A stretch of DNA of 64,000 nucleotides from Heliocidaris erythrogramma (GCA_025617745.1 CM046873.1:26425410-26489409); one strand, 5' to 3'; counted from the stretch's first letter, positions 9,561 to 20,948 are shown. The notes: generated by a model from the sequence alone, not told the origin. Translations and numbers: made by a program.

Positions 9561-11340
9561 ATGTCAGCCAGAAAACGTAGATTTTCTGAGTTTTGTGTAC
9601 AAAATTTGTACAAAACGAATGGGAAAACTTTCCCATACATTTCCTCATGTTTCTTCTTTATCACCTATAATTTCTTCTTTAAGCTGTAGGCCTATATAAT
9701 TATCATTTATTCTAACTGAATATTGGTTCAGATAACACTTTGAAACAAAAAACAATAAAAAAAGTTAAAGTTGCAAAACAAAGAAATCATAAGAAATTCG
9801 TTGAAACAATAGAAAAACATAATAATTGAAATCACTTTCAATTTTTTTTCTTAATGTAATAATGTTTTAAGCTTTAGAAAGAACTTCTTGCATTAAATTT
9901 TTGATTTCCAAGCCCCTTCTTTACTTGATTATCAGTGGAAATGTATATTTATACATAAATTTGCATAAATTATAATATTATATGAAAAAAATAAAGATTT
10001 ACATAAAAATAACAATGGATTTGTGTTCTTTACGCGATTTTCAAGATCCATGCAAAATTTTGCATTGATCGGTCATGTCATGGCCCAGACCGAGATCAGA
10101 GGAGGGGGTGGGGGGGGGGGGGGGGGGGGGTGCTCAGTCAGAGAGGTGCTTGAAATAGCCCAGTACAGTAAGATTTAAGTCAGATATTGATCTAAAAAGC
10201 GCGGTATGAATCTAAAATTTATTATCCTAATCAACCTAATTCATGTGCACTGGTATTTACTTAGCCGCCCAACTAATCCCGCGTCATCCTTGCATTTATG
10301 CACTCTTTTTCATGACGATCTGGCAGACTCGATATAGGCCTAGTTATAAACGGAAACATTTCCCCTATTAATCATTTTATATTCAAATCAAGTTTGTCTT
10401 TACAAATATTTTCTTCTCCTTCTTCTTTTGATTTTTTCTTCATCAGTTTCTCTTTTTCTTTTCTTCATCTTATTTTCCTTTTTTCTTTCTTTCTTCTTCT
10501 TCTCTTTCGTCTTTTCGTTTCTTTACTCCATGATCCATATTCTGAGCTTTGCTCTCCGTGTACGTTTTATAAATGTGATATTTCTAGTCCGTCCCCCTTT
10601 TCATTGCATCCAAATCAGAATTACTTTATACGGGAGCCTAATCATTTACAAGCAATGCTTTTTATTTAGGCTGCCCACATTTTACATATTTCCTCTTTTG
10701 CCAGTCGTTTATATATTTCTCAAACTTTTTACCTATTTACTGTACATTATACTTGATCTGAGTTCTTTTGAAATTGACAGTTATGCTTGTAAAATAACTT
10801 CTGAAAAATTGTTTTTATGTAAATGTGGAATGTGGAACAAATAAACTTCAAACTTCAAACTTTAAGTTATGAACAAATTGCACTTGAAATAGCATCTTCG
10901 TTATGCCATGATAATCTGATAAATAAAGTTTCAAGAACACCAGCACAATGAATATTAACAGAAAAGTAATTAAGAAACAATCTGGCAAACACTATCAAAA
11001 TAAAAATAGAAATACCGAATTTCATTAAACAATTGGAGTTATTATGTGAGTCATGGCAAATGGCAATCAAATGTTATTTTACGGGGCGGGGCGGGGGGCG
11101 GGCAAAAGTATTGTTTTCGAATGTTTTGCAAACGATGTCTGACGGGTTGCTTTTGTGTCGTATCAACTTTGATTTTCAGTCACTACAGACTTTCAATGAT
11201 AATAACGCGTAGTCAATTCTTGACAAAAGAACATCTAATCCAGGCAGAGTAGGCTTATTGTACGTGAATTCTTCCTGTTGTGTCTGTTCGTGCGTGCAAT
11301 GGTTCCTCTGTATGCTTTATGAGTGCAAATTTCTCGTGGG
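9561..11340. other. No gene seen; AT-rich, poly-G and TTC-rich patches
   Basis: Holds AT-rich DNA (9700-10010), a G run at about 10104-10131, a T/C-rich TTCTTC stretch at about 10400-10520, a short AAACTTC tandem at 10843-10862 and a G-rich GGGGCGGGGCGGGG patch near 11082-11100. The long open frame over the TTC stretch is low-complexity and not credible as a protein. Confidence 0.5.
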
Positions 11341-11345
11341 AGCCT

Positions 11346-11353
11346 TATAAATT
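11346..11353 (+). promoter_or_regulatory. Possible TATA box for the transporter gene
   Basis: TATAAATT lies 303 bases before the ATG of the transporter gene, preceded by GC-containing sequence. Distance and strand fit a core promoter with a roughly 280-base leader. An alternative is an upstream leader exon, since TTCTTGTCGCAG at 11602-11613 also looks like a splice acceptor. Confidence 0.25.
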
Positions 11354-11655
11354 ATGTTGCGACACCCATATGTTTATCATACGGGGTGGTTTCTTCTTAG
11401 TGATCATGGACCCAAGTCAGGCTACGTATAAATTGTCTACCGTAATTCACCGAGTGTGAGATTGGTGTACATGCATGCTTCATACGTGTAATGGTGTATT
11501 TATTGATATCTGCCAGAAAATAAAAAGTGTGATCATGGACACATCTTCGCCATCGGGGTTGACAGAGCTTTAACACGTTCCGGGGACTATACATCGGGAA
11601 TTTCTTGTCGCAGGTCTTATTGCTTCTACGGCGGACACCAACTCCCCCTTCCAAA

Positions 11656-11851
11656 ATGACGACCTGTGCGTGTTCTCCAAATGTGGCCGCCATAAAAACG
11701 GTCCTGGTCCTGTTTCTGCAAACAATGTATGCTTTAGGGACGCTCAAATCCATTGGTGTGTATGTACCGAAACTGATAGTTGGTCTTGGACTAACGCCAA
11801 CTGATATTGGACTTTCTCTGGGCTTGTTTGGCGCATTTGCTTTCATTCCAG
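11656..11851 (+). CDS. Transporter exon 1
   Basis: Encodes residues 1-65 plus the first base of a Gly codon: the start, helix 1 and helix 2 (LTPTDIGLSLGLFGAFAFIP). The donor is GTAGGT at 11852. The following intron (11852-16672) holds an ATAATG-type simple repeat, a SINE fragment, a foldback element and a TTAA element. Confidence 0.85.
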
Positions 11852-14800
11852 GTAGGTCTATAATGAAAGCAATGATATAATTTATAGAATCGACCCAAAG
11901 ACGTACTTGCCTACTAGTACCTCCTTGATCAAACTAACAGTAATGATGATACTGATGACTACAAAGCTAATAATGGTGATTATTAGTATCATGATGATGG
12001 TGTTGATTCTAACAATAATAATAAGGATAATGACAATGATAATATTAATATTAATAACATTCATGATAACGATAATAACAATGATAATATTAATAATAAT
12101 GATAATACTGCTTACTAATAATAAGCATCATAATAATAATAGTAATAATAATAATAATAATGGGCCTACAATTCCGTCCATGTCTTATTGCGCTTCTAAG
12201 GACCCCCCCCCCCCCCCCCCCCCCCCACTGTATAGTCCAGCTCCCCTTATGGGTGCTGAAGCATTTAACGAAGTTCTTCCTGTACCGTAACCCATTTCCT
12301 TCACCTGGGTCGAATGTGGCAAATATTGATTAATGTTTTGCCAATGGACCTAAAGTGGAAGTCCACCCTAATACCAAGTTGGTTGTATGAAAGCATGGAA
12401 TCAGTTGGACAGATCATTGAAAACGGCAAGCTCTGTGAACACCTTTAAATACATGTTCAAACAATCTTGCAATATCGATTCCCAGTTAGATAAAATGACT
12501 AGAAGAACTTTTTTTGGTGTCTTAACTATAGTTTTACTTTAATTCCTCAGTTTAGCTTTCAAGCACATTTCTCTTGTAAAAATCAAACGATTGGTTAATG
12601 ATGCGCTTGCAGAACAACATGATAAAGTGTGGTATATTCATATACATCCTCGTTGCTAGGAAAATTTCACTCGATGCTTTTTTGACTTTGTCAGAGATAC
12701 ATGTATGTCATTTGTTATTGTCCTGCTTTGCACAACATGTTTGTCTGTTTCGTAGCCCCCGAATGTAGGACGACATAATGCTTTTCAAACTAAAAATATA
12801 ATTCATTATCAGTTATAAATATATTTGTGCTTTTACTCTTTATAGAAGAGTGTACATCCAATTGCTATACTAGATTACATGCAATATTTGTGTGTATTAT
12901 CCAGTAATTTACTATCCTGTAATATTTTATGTAAATTATATGTATAACAAATTTGGTATCCCTAACTTTCTATACTTTGTTTATGAACTCTCAAAAGTAA
13001 ATACATATATGCTAATAATTACTTCTCATCGGACTTGAAAACTAATTACCGTCTACACTATACTGATATATTAAGATATTTTATATGCAAAAACCCTTTC
13101 TTGAACAAATGCAAAAACAAACAAAACATTCATTACGAGGATACCAAATACTTTGTATATATGTTTATACGTGTTCTTATTTATATTTTGTTGCTGTTGT
13201 GAATTTATTTGCATGATTTGTTGTGGGTTTTTTTTTTTTTTTTTTTGGGGGGGGGGGGGTTACTATTGTTGCTTACTATTGTTAACAGGGCCTCGTGGAA
13301 GACCACCACTATTGGTGATAATGATTAAGAAATAAAAGAAGCAGAAATTTAAAGAAACGGATCTATGAAAGTTTGAGTGAAATCCGATAACCAATAAGAA
13401 AGATATGAATTTTTGAAGTTGTAATGAATCAAACACAAATATGATAAATATTTAATCATGCATACATTCTGGATATAATTATCTCACTTATTTTTTACAA
13501 AAGACATGAATGAAACAAATCTCTTTCTTCATCAACAATTAACCTGGTGACAACTGAAGCCTCTCACCCCATAGGCTAAATACATGGAGCCACACGGTTC
13601 CCGTACAGGAAATGGGTTAAGAAAATGAAATTTTATGAAATTTTCTGTATAGAGCTGCAAATAGGAGAGGAGCTCGCAAGATACGTCACGGCGTTGCCAA
13701 TTTGTGTTTGAATGATAATTTTCTGCTTCTTTTAATACCAACTTGGTATCAGGGTGGACTTTGATGTGGCAGGGCTGATCCACAGCCCGGTGACTTTTCC
13801 ACAAGACCACAACCACTCTCCCTCTCCAAAAGAATAATCTATTACATATATCCCTCTTATAAGCCTTTGAGGGTGTTCACTAAACACTGAAGGACGTACA
13901 TGCATGACTGTCCAGAGCACCGCGGTAAAACGGGGGCACACAAATCTGCGATACGCACTTAGAAATAAAGGTACAATTTTGCACCCTTCAAATGCAACAC
14001 TGGCAGCACCTTTTTGGGTGCAACTTTGCACCCTAAGAAGCTTTTTGCACCTTTAAGGGTGCAGTTAGCTACATTTTGCACCCTTAAAGGGTGCAGAGTT
14101 GTACCTTTTAGAAAAGGTACACATTTGCACCTTTGGATGCAAAAATTTCTGCACCCTTAAAGGTGCAAAGTTGCACCTTTTTAGGGTGCAAACGGGCATT
14201 AAAGGGTGCAAACATACATGTAGGGTGCAAGATTGCACCCAAAAAGGTGCTGCCAGTGTTGCATTTAGGGTGCAAACCTGAACCTTTTTTCTAAGTGTGT
14301 ATAAGACAGTGCATGTGGTGCTCTTGGAAAGCAGAATGTTGAGCCTTTAGCTATATCGTTAGGTACACAGACTGTTCATAGTGGGTTTCTACACCAAATG
14401 AACGTTTCTAGCCCCAAGGTTGGCTCTGAAATGCATAGAAACAATTGTGGGCCTCTAAACTATAGAATTTTGGCACTTTGGGCACATTTATAAGATATCA
14501 GTCGGTACCATCGTTTGCAGGATTCAATTTTACATAGGAACCCTTCAAGAAGAAACTTGAAAATATATGGTACATTGACGATGAACCTTATACTGCTGAA
14601 TTTGGGTCATCCTCCGTTTTTTAAGCTCATGTATACGTTGTATTTTATGAAATGTATGTGGTTTTCTTAATACGGAAATAAATACAAACAAACAAACAAA
14701 CAAACCTTCATTGAATAAAACATATATTATGGAGGGTATTGCAAGTATAGTACTATAACACCCTGTCATTGCTACCATTATCTACATGTATATAGTGAGC

Positions 14801-17800
14801 AACAGTGTGTTTGGCAAATCCAAGGTATTTTATTTCCCAACCAATTCCATCGAATAGTTAGTTTACCCGATGATTGTATCGTAATTATTCATAGCGCTTA
14901 TCGAGCCTGCACCTGCATAATTAGATATCCAGTAAATTGAAACCCTCGGTGAAGAATATATTCATTATAATTGTAATAATTGATTCATATGAATTTCCCA
15001 GTGTGGAGTTACAGGTATACTGATCAGGGAGCTTTTTAAAGTGTATGATTTTCCCGGTTATTAAATTCCATCATGATCCTGCACTCATATATTGCAAACT
15101 CTATCAAATTAAAGAAGATATTATAAACTGCCATACAATTATAGTATATTCCAGCAATGTCACATGCTTTTAAGATATATCTTAATATATATATATATAT
15201 ATTGACTCACACTGTGGACATATTATACACTATAACTGGGCCATCGAAAATAATTTTTATGCAAGGACGACAGGATAGATCATGTAATGAGCCAGGGTCA
15301 TATAGAAGTACGTGTATTTTATGTTTTGTTCAGCCTCCGCCGTCCCATGCCCGCCACCATTTGTAGTAAACATGAGGAGGTAACAGCAGTACATTGAATT
15401 TTACATTGTTTAGGCCCCTCACTTGAAAATATGCTAAATCAGTGGAGTGGAGTGAAAAGTGGAGGCAGCAAAGCGATGAACAATGATCAAGTACGAAAAC
15501 ATGTTACAAATGCGGGATATGCGCTCATGATTAAAGGAGAATTAACCCCTGAGTACAAATTTACTTATATTGAAAGGTGTAATATATTCCTACTTATTGG
15601 CCTAAATCATTTTCTAATAAGATATTAGAAAAGGGTATAAAAGGGTATATTCCAACACCCGTATCGTCTCCTACTCATTTACATGGGGGCTGCCATTTTC
15701 TTGCTGATTTGGATTTGTACATGAACCATTGAGAAATGTTCCGGTCAGGAAGATATTTTGAATCCAAGACCTAAATTGATTTTCTTCATTACCTAAAATC
15801 CCATATGTGACGAAAAATATAAAGTGGGTGTTTACATGATTTATAAAAATTAAATCTTTATAATGATACTTTTAAATTGTCTGGTTTTGCTTAACAAAAA
15901 TCTGTTTTCTTGGGTTTGCCAAACAGAGCAGAACATAATATATGCAGCATGCATTCTGACTTTTCAAGTCCATTATCCGAAAGCAGTGAATGCATAGTTT
16001 GCCGCTATAGATGCTCAGGGAAGAAGCATCCATAAAATTTGAATTAATTTGCTCCGTCCATTGCGTCACAGTATGTAGAAAATAGATTTATATTAAGCGA
16101 ATATCGATTTTCAACAGAAATATATAAGGAAATCTTCAGTTTAAAAATAAAAATAAATTGACATATCTATTCTATATTTTTAATCTCAAATGGGTTTTTA
16201 ATTTTGAAAAAGGCAATTGGGCATTTGGATTAAGAAAATCTTCTTGTACACATAAAAAAATGGCAGCCCCCATGTATTGCTAGCAGACGATACATATTGC
16301 TAGCAGATGATAAATTTTGCTCAGAAAATCTGATTCGTATCGATCTCGTATATTTTGACGCGAAGCCATATAGTCTAACAAGTAGGAATAAATAACACCT
16401 TTGAACACTATCGTCTTTATTGTTTGAGGTTAATTCTCCTTTAACGAGAACCTACGAAAACATGATGGGCCGTTACAGGGGCGGATCAAGACTTCTGTGA
16501 AGTGGGGGGGGGGGGGGGGGGGTACGATATAAAAAAATCTCAAGCCAATACAGAAAAAAAAACGCAAATTTAGTCTCATTTCCGGTTTCCTCATGCGTCT
16601 AATATTTGAAAGGGGCTTAATAGCACAATTAAGGTGGCACATTTTGATTATGTTTTGTCATTCACTTTGCAGGTCCCTTTATAACCTACTTTTACCAACG
16701 GCTTCACGGTGGATGGCGATGGTTTCTTGTGATGGTAGGGGCTGTCCTGGCACCAATGGCTCTTATTGCTGGTGCTTTTGTCACCAACGCTGCCCAGTTA
16801 GCTACCTGTCTTTCAGTTGCTGGTATGGTTATTTATACGATGGGCAAGTTCAAGCTATTCCACCCCCCCCCCCCCATACGCTACCATATGCCCCATAGTT
16901 CAATAAAGAGCTTGGAACAGCCAAAATATCAAATAAAATGATAATTTATGTCAACTTATGTTCAAAACTCAATGATACAATTCAATGGGGCATAACCTTG
17001 AAGTTGCCCTGATTTGGGTTTTGTGTAGTCAAAATTGAGGGGGTGATTCAATTTAATGTGTTCCTGGCGACATAAGTCTTTTATCCATATTTCATTCAAA
17101 AATGAAGAAAAAAATGATTTGTCCATTCAACAAAGATATTAATACTTTTTATACTTATATTGGAAAGTTGGAAATAAATTTCTTTAAATTGAAAAAAAAA
17201 ATTGAATTCAAATTGAAAATGATAGGCTTTTGTCGTAAGGGACACAGTTTACGGAATCATCCAAGGGCGACTTACGGTGCTACCTAGAGGTCCGAATACT
17301 GGTATATTGGAGTTGTGATAATTTTTGAGATGCATGTCCATTGGCATGCCTATTGAAATACCACTGTTTCCGACGTCCAGTTAGAATGTTTAGCGTAACG
17401 GATAAGTTGAGAGTTTACTAAAGCAATTGGCATGAGGGGTTAGACATGTTAGGGTTTGGGTCAAAGCTAAGTTTCACAGGACCAGTTGTGTTTGGGACAA
17501 ATGTTCATAGGGCTGGTCTGAAAACGACCGATGGAACATGAATTTAGGCCTTTGACCAATGGAACTTTGGACTAAAGCCCGGCTCACACGAAGCGTCACT
17601 TGCTGACGTTAGGACCGCCACGCCGTCATTGACACGAAGCGTCACTTGCTGACGTTAGGACCGCCACGCCGTCATTGACACGAAGCGTCACTTGCTGACG
17701 TTAGGACCGCCACACCGTCATTGACTTGAAGCGTCACTTGCTGACGTTAGGACCGCCACGCCGTCATTGACACGAAGCGTCACTTGCTGACGTTAGGACC

Positions 17801-20800
17801 GCCACGCCGTCATTGACACGAAGCGTCAATTGACTTGTACAGTTTTTTGCGCGTCATGAAGAGTGTTTGCAAAATGAACAGTGCAGACAATACTTTTAAT
17901 AACTGGCGTATGGGGCAATTGCCTTCACAGGCTCGATTAGCGCAGATACTGACGCACTCAAAATGACACCTCGTGTGAGCTGGTCTTAAAGGATCATCAA
18001 TAGATAAATCGTCTTAGGATGGTGAATTGTAGCATATGGTATAACAGATTTTCAACTTTAAATTCTCCTGTAGAATTATTGATGATTTAGCAAACATTTT
18101 TCATTTCTCACATTTGTTTTAAATGCTCTCAAAGGTGGGTCTAATATTATGAATATTTTACTGAAAGCTTGTAACTATTAAAACATTAAAAGTGGTTGAA
18201 CTGTGCACAGAGCTACCATATTATTTTTTGTTTTCGCTCACCTCTAGGTTTCGGGTCAAACATCCTGTCCATTGCCATCGTGATCACGCTAAGAAAGCAG
18301 TGTGGCGACAACGACAACTTTGGGATTTACTACGGCATCGGCAAGTCTGGGTATGCCTTCGGGATGGCAGTGGTGCCCTTGCTGGCAGATTACCTGATGG
18401 AGCTCTATGGTTGGAGGGGTTCTTTAATAATGATAGGTGCGCTCATGGCGCATCTGATTCCCCTGACTATGATGGTTGATATTAATGTGGAAACTAGTGG
18501 CGTGGAGGATCATCGAAGCAGTAATGCCTCTGAGGATCAAAGTGTCCAAATCGACAATGACGACTACGAAGAGATGAGCAATGACAACACAAGGTTACTG
18601 GGCGCAACGTCCATTCATCATCAGGAAACGGCAGATTCTGATAGTGTCTATGATACTCATGTAAGTGGCGAGAGCGACACCGAACAAAGAGACGACCCCA
18701 TGGATGAATTCTATGAAAAGGCAATTAATGACGACACAAGATTACTTGAGGAATCATCACTTCGTCAAAGACATACGGCAGAATCAACTAGTTCCCTTAA
18801 CAAAAAGAAAACTGCAGGTAAAGCGAAATATGGGAACTGGTACAACACTGCTCGCCAGACTCTCAAGAATTCCGTATATAACCGTGATCGCTGGCTGATT
18901 CATCTGATGCTAGTCACTTTTGTGTATTCCATGGTAAATGGCACATGGAATGGCTTCTTGATCCCTCGAGCCGTTGACCGAGGTTTCTACACCACAGTAG
19001 CCGTATCCCTTGCCTATTCCGCAGCAGCAGGGTCCTTCATCGGTCGTTTCTTCGGAGGATTTATTTTGGGCTTGAAACGCTTTACAAGCTTAGACTGGTT
19101 TCTCTTCTTGACGTTCGTCAACATCGGATCGCTCCTTGCGGACATCTTTGTCGCAAGGCTTGGTCTCATGCTTGTGACGTCATTTATTAGTTGCCTGACG
19201 CTTGCCGAGAGGAGTACTCTGGTGCTGGTGATCTGCACGGAGAGGGTCACACAGTCCGAGTTTCCTTTGATCCTCGCGTCGTCGGAGATTGTCTTCGGGA
19301 TCGGAACTTTCATCGGAGCGTCTCTCGCAGGTTCGTGACCATCCTCGTTTAAGAATTTTTTTGTGAACTAGAAATCTCGGACCCGTCTTAGAAAGAGCTG
19401 TGATTGATTTAAATCGATCGCAACCTGATGTTGATCGCTACTCTGTTCTGGAGAGATAGGACATTTTGCGTATGCGATTGATTGGAGGACTTCTGATCTG
19501 ACGGTCCGGATCAATTGCAACTCAAGGGACAGGGCCCTTATTTTAGATCAGGTTATATAAGTTTACCAAAAGTAAACAGAACCAATATTTTATTTCCACT
19601 ATCACCAATATTGCTTTCCTCTATCACAAATATTGCTTTCCTCTATCACCATAGCGCTTTTCCACTATGACCCGGGGTGCCTAAGCTCCACGTTTTATAC
19701 CATTGAGTAAAATCCCTATGACACCCTCGTAGATTTGCAATATCTGCAATATTTGCAATATCTTTGCAATATCATCGCAAGATCGATCATTCCTACAAAT
19801 CTCGCGTCGTTCGTTCATTTCGCTAGCCTGTGAAATACTAGAATGACTTTTTTTGAAGATGATATATTGTGATAACATTCCTTAGAAAGAGAACTGTATT
19901 AATTTTGCTGATACATAATTCCGCCTATTGCCAAAACACGTGATTACACGCAGTGCGAATGCGCCCCCTGTTGGCTTGACTTGGGCAATAGCGAAGGTAC
20001 GCTGTTGCACCTTATCATTTATTTTTGTAATGTTTTGTTTGCTTCTTTGAGACTTTCCAAGCTTTTTCCTTATGTTATATGTCAAAAACTGAAAATTAGA
20101 AAAGAAGCTGGCAGAATACATGAGCGGAATCAGTCTTACTCAGCCATGGACGTTATGCATCTTGTCTCCGAATCCTTGTAGTTTTAATAATACCCTGTGA
20201 AAGAGCGTGAATTTAGAATGCGGTCCTTATGAATAGCGGTCCTTATGACTAGCGAGGTTACCCCATGTCATTTTATCCATTATCACTTTCAGTTCATAAC
20301 AAAAATCTTTTCAAAGAAATTGAATACATGATAGGAAAATGGGCCCAAGTACATCACAACAAATTTTAAGTTGTCAAAAAATATTTTTCTTCTACGTTTG
20401 AGACACAGAATGTGTTCATTTTCATGAATGAAATATTTTATGTTCATGTATCGAAGGTTAATATGAAAATTTAAAAAAATTCTTTCTATTAAATTATCTA
20501 AAATCGTAATCATTTTCTCTGTAACTGAAAACCGTTTTGATGGACTTGGGGGTCTTTTCCTGTCGTGTACATATACTAGTATTCAATTGTAATATCCTTT
20601 CATGCACTTCCACATCCGGGCCCTGTTTCATAAAACTTGTTATCAATAACAACTGCCCCATTCCTATGATAAATTTGCTTCCAGCCAATCAGATTCAAGG
20701 ATTTCAGTAGCTTATAACAATTATTATAACTTGTTATTGATAACAAGTTTTATGAAACAGGTCCCTGAGCTGAGTAGAAACATGTCTATTCTCTAATTGT

Positions 20801-20948
20801 TTTTGCTACAGGTTTTGTTGCTTACGCCTACGGTAGCTTCAATGCGTCGTATGTGTTCGTCGCAGCAGCGGACGCTGTCGTCTTCTGTCTGATGATACCG
20901 CCGACGATTGCCGAGAGAAGGAATGATACGACAGAAGTGAGACGGTGA
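11656..20948 (+). CDS. SLC16-like (monocarboxylate transporter family) MFS transporter, 4 exons
   Basis: Exons 11656-11851, 16673-16822, 18248-19330 and 20812-20948 join in frame to 521 residues, with GT/AG borders and all three introns in phase 1. The predicted plasma- or organelle-membrane protein has about twelve hydrophobic helices in a 6+6 layout. The end of the first half reads LMELYGWRGSLIMIG, matching the YGWRG motif before helix 6 of monocarboxylate transporters. GRFFGG at residues 381-386 fits helix 8. A long acidic loop (residues about 193-328) separates the halves. The N-terminal DGGWGW-type motif of classical MCTs is absent: helix 1 reads VLVLFLQTMYALGTLKS. The substrate cannot be predicted. 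The first ATG is used as start, with A at -3. The gene ends GTGAGACGGTGA. Confidence 0.85.
11930..12165. repeat. AAT/ATG-rich simple repeat
   Basis: Imperfect AATAAT and GATGAT/GATAAT runs across about 230 bases, directly after exon 1 of the transporter. Open frames on both strands here are low-complexity products. A C run follows at about 12204-12226. Confidence 0.7.
12241..12352 (-). mobile_element. SINE fragment, body only
   Basis: Read on the minus strand, this carries GGCAAAACATTAATCAATAT, then CACCCAGG-like and AAATGGGTTAC text. It aligns with the body of the SINEs at 52925-53175, 34988-35285 and 40775-41010. The tRNA-like head and tail are missing. Confidence 0.6.
12353..13765. repeat. 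Possible element bounded by a 30-bp inverted repeat
   Basis: GGAAGTCCACCCTAATACCA near 12358 recurs as its near reverse complement (TGGTATCAGGGTGGACTTTG) near 13744. Both include ACCAACTTGGT-like palindromic text. The interior is AT-rich. A segment at about 13360-13415 resembles the TTAA element at 44762-45336. The boundaries and family are uncertain. Confidence 0.35.
13952..14301. mobile_element. Foldback element made of GCACCC/GGGTGC modules
   Basis: The left end TACGCACTTAGAAATAAAGG and the right end (reverse complement TACACACTTAGAAAAAAGG) begin inverted arms of about 80 bp. These include ATGCAACACTGGCAGCACC. The middle is a series of short inverted modules such as TTGCACCCTTAAAGG and GGTGCAAA, in both orientations. 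TA at each edge suggests a Tc1/mariner-type target site. It has no coding content. Confidence 0.8.
14302..15530. other. Transporter intron 1, no further feature
   Basis: AT-rich intron with a short TA run near 15187-15202. No exon-like segment with both splice borders was recognised. Confidence 0.45.
15531..16444. mobile_element. TTAA-flanked inverted-repeat element (T2/Kolobok-like)
   Basis: Starts TTAAAGGAGAATTAACC and ends GGTTAATTCTCCTTTAA. Further inside, TTGAAAGGTGTAATATATTCC pairs with the TATTTATTCC text near 16385. The words ATGGGGGCTGCCATTTT (15683) and AAAATGGCAGCCCCCAT (16257) are also reverse complements. It is about 914 bp and carries no coding region. Confidence 0.75.
16475..16525. 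repeat. CAGGGGCGGATCAAG plus G-run repeat fragment
   Basis: The word CAGGGGCGGATCAAG is followed by a G run of about 20 bases. This is the same combination as at 650-720, 1887-1935, 3438 and 22505-22543. It lies in transporter intron 1, 150 bases before exon 2. Confidence 0.5.
16673..16822 (+). CDS. Transporter exon 2
   Basis: Acceptor TTCACTTTGCAG, donor GTATGG, phase 1 at both ends. Encodes residues 66-115: the loop after helix 2 and helices 3-4 (GGWRWFLVMVGAVLAPMAL). The downstream frame continues past the donor but becomes low-complexity. The following intron holds the minisatellite-bearing element at 17573-17989. Confidence 0.85.
17573..17989. mobile_element. Inverted-repeat element containing a minisatellite
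   Basis: The left end TAAAGCCCGGCTCACACGAA and the reverse complement of the right end (TTAAGACCAGCTCACACGAG) match as terminal inverted repeats of about 27 bp. Five and a bit 46-bp repeats fill most of the left half. No coding region. Confidence 0.75.
17587..17828. repeat. 46-bp minisatellite, 5 full copies plus a partial
   Basis: The unit starts CACGAAGCGTCACTTGCTGA and recurs at 17587, 17633, 17679, 17725, 17771 and 17817 (partial), nearly identical except for CTTG in place of CACG in the fourth. The unit start (CACGAAGCGTCA) is the subterminal part of the host element, so the array grew from the element's own end. No spacers are present, so it is not a CRISPR array. Confidence 0.95.
18248..19330 (+). 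CDS. Transporter exon 3
   Basis: Acceptor CGCTCACCTCTAG, donor GTTCGT, phase 1 at both ends. Encodes residues 116-476: helices 5-6 with YGWRG, the entire acidic cytosolic loop and helices 7-11. The loop contains a duplicated segment (residues 221-248 and 268-295). The following intron holds two short tandem repeats and a family 1 element. Confidence 0.9.
19596..19670. repeat. Short tandem repeat, about 22-bp unit, 3 copies
   Basis: CTATCACCAATATTGCTTTC, then CTATCACAAATATTGCTTTC, then CTATCACCATAGCGCTTTTC in tandem. A second cluster of TTTGCAATATC words follows at 19733-19780. Confidence 0.8.
20628..20765. mobile_element. Small inverted-repeat element, family 1 subtype A, copy 2
   Basis: Starts GGGCCCTGTTTCATAAAACT and ends AGTTTTATGAAACAGGTCCC, with internal TTGTTATCAATAACA. 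The core CCAGCCAATCAGATTCAAGG is as in the other copies. It lies in transporter intron 3, 46 bases before exon 4. Confidence 0.9.
20812..20948 (+). CDS. Transporter exon 4 with stop
   Basis: Acceptor TTTTTGCTACAG, phase 1 entry. Encodes residues 477-521: the last helix (YVFVAAADAVVFCLMIPP) and a short charged tail (TIAERRNDTTEVRR), ending at TGA 20946-20948. A GACGACGG/GATGAG-type repeat follows in the 3' UTR up to the assembly gap. Confidence 0.85.

Noticed and set aside
10394-10844. 138-codon Phe/Ser-rich frame
   Set aside because: Produced by a TTC/CTT-rich tract; no signal or homology beyond hydrophobic low complexity.
11397-11846. 149-codon minus-strand frame
   Set aside because: It overlaps transporter exon 1 antisense, and the sense strand has clear transporter features.
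11882-12290. Ile/Met-rich frames on both strands
   Set aside because: They come from AAT/ATG simple repeats and a poly-C run.
17587-17828. Regular repeats suggesting a CRISPR array
   Set aside because: Units are contiguous with no spacers, inside a eukaryotic intronic transposon.
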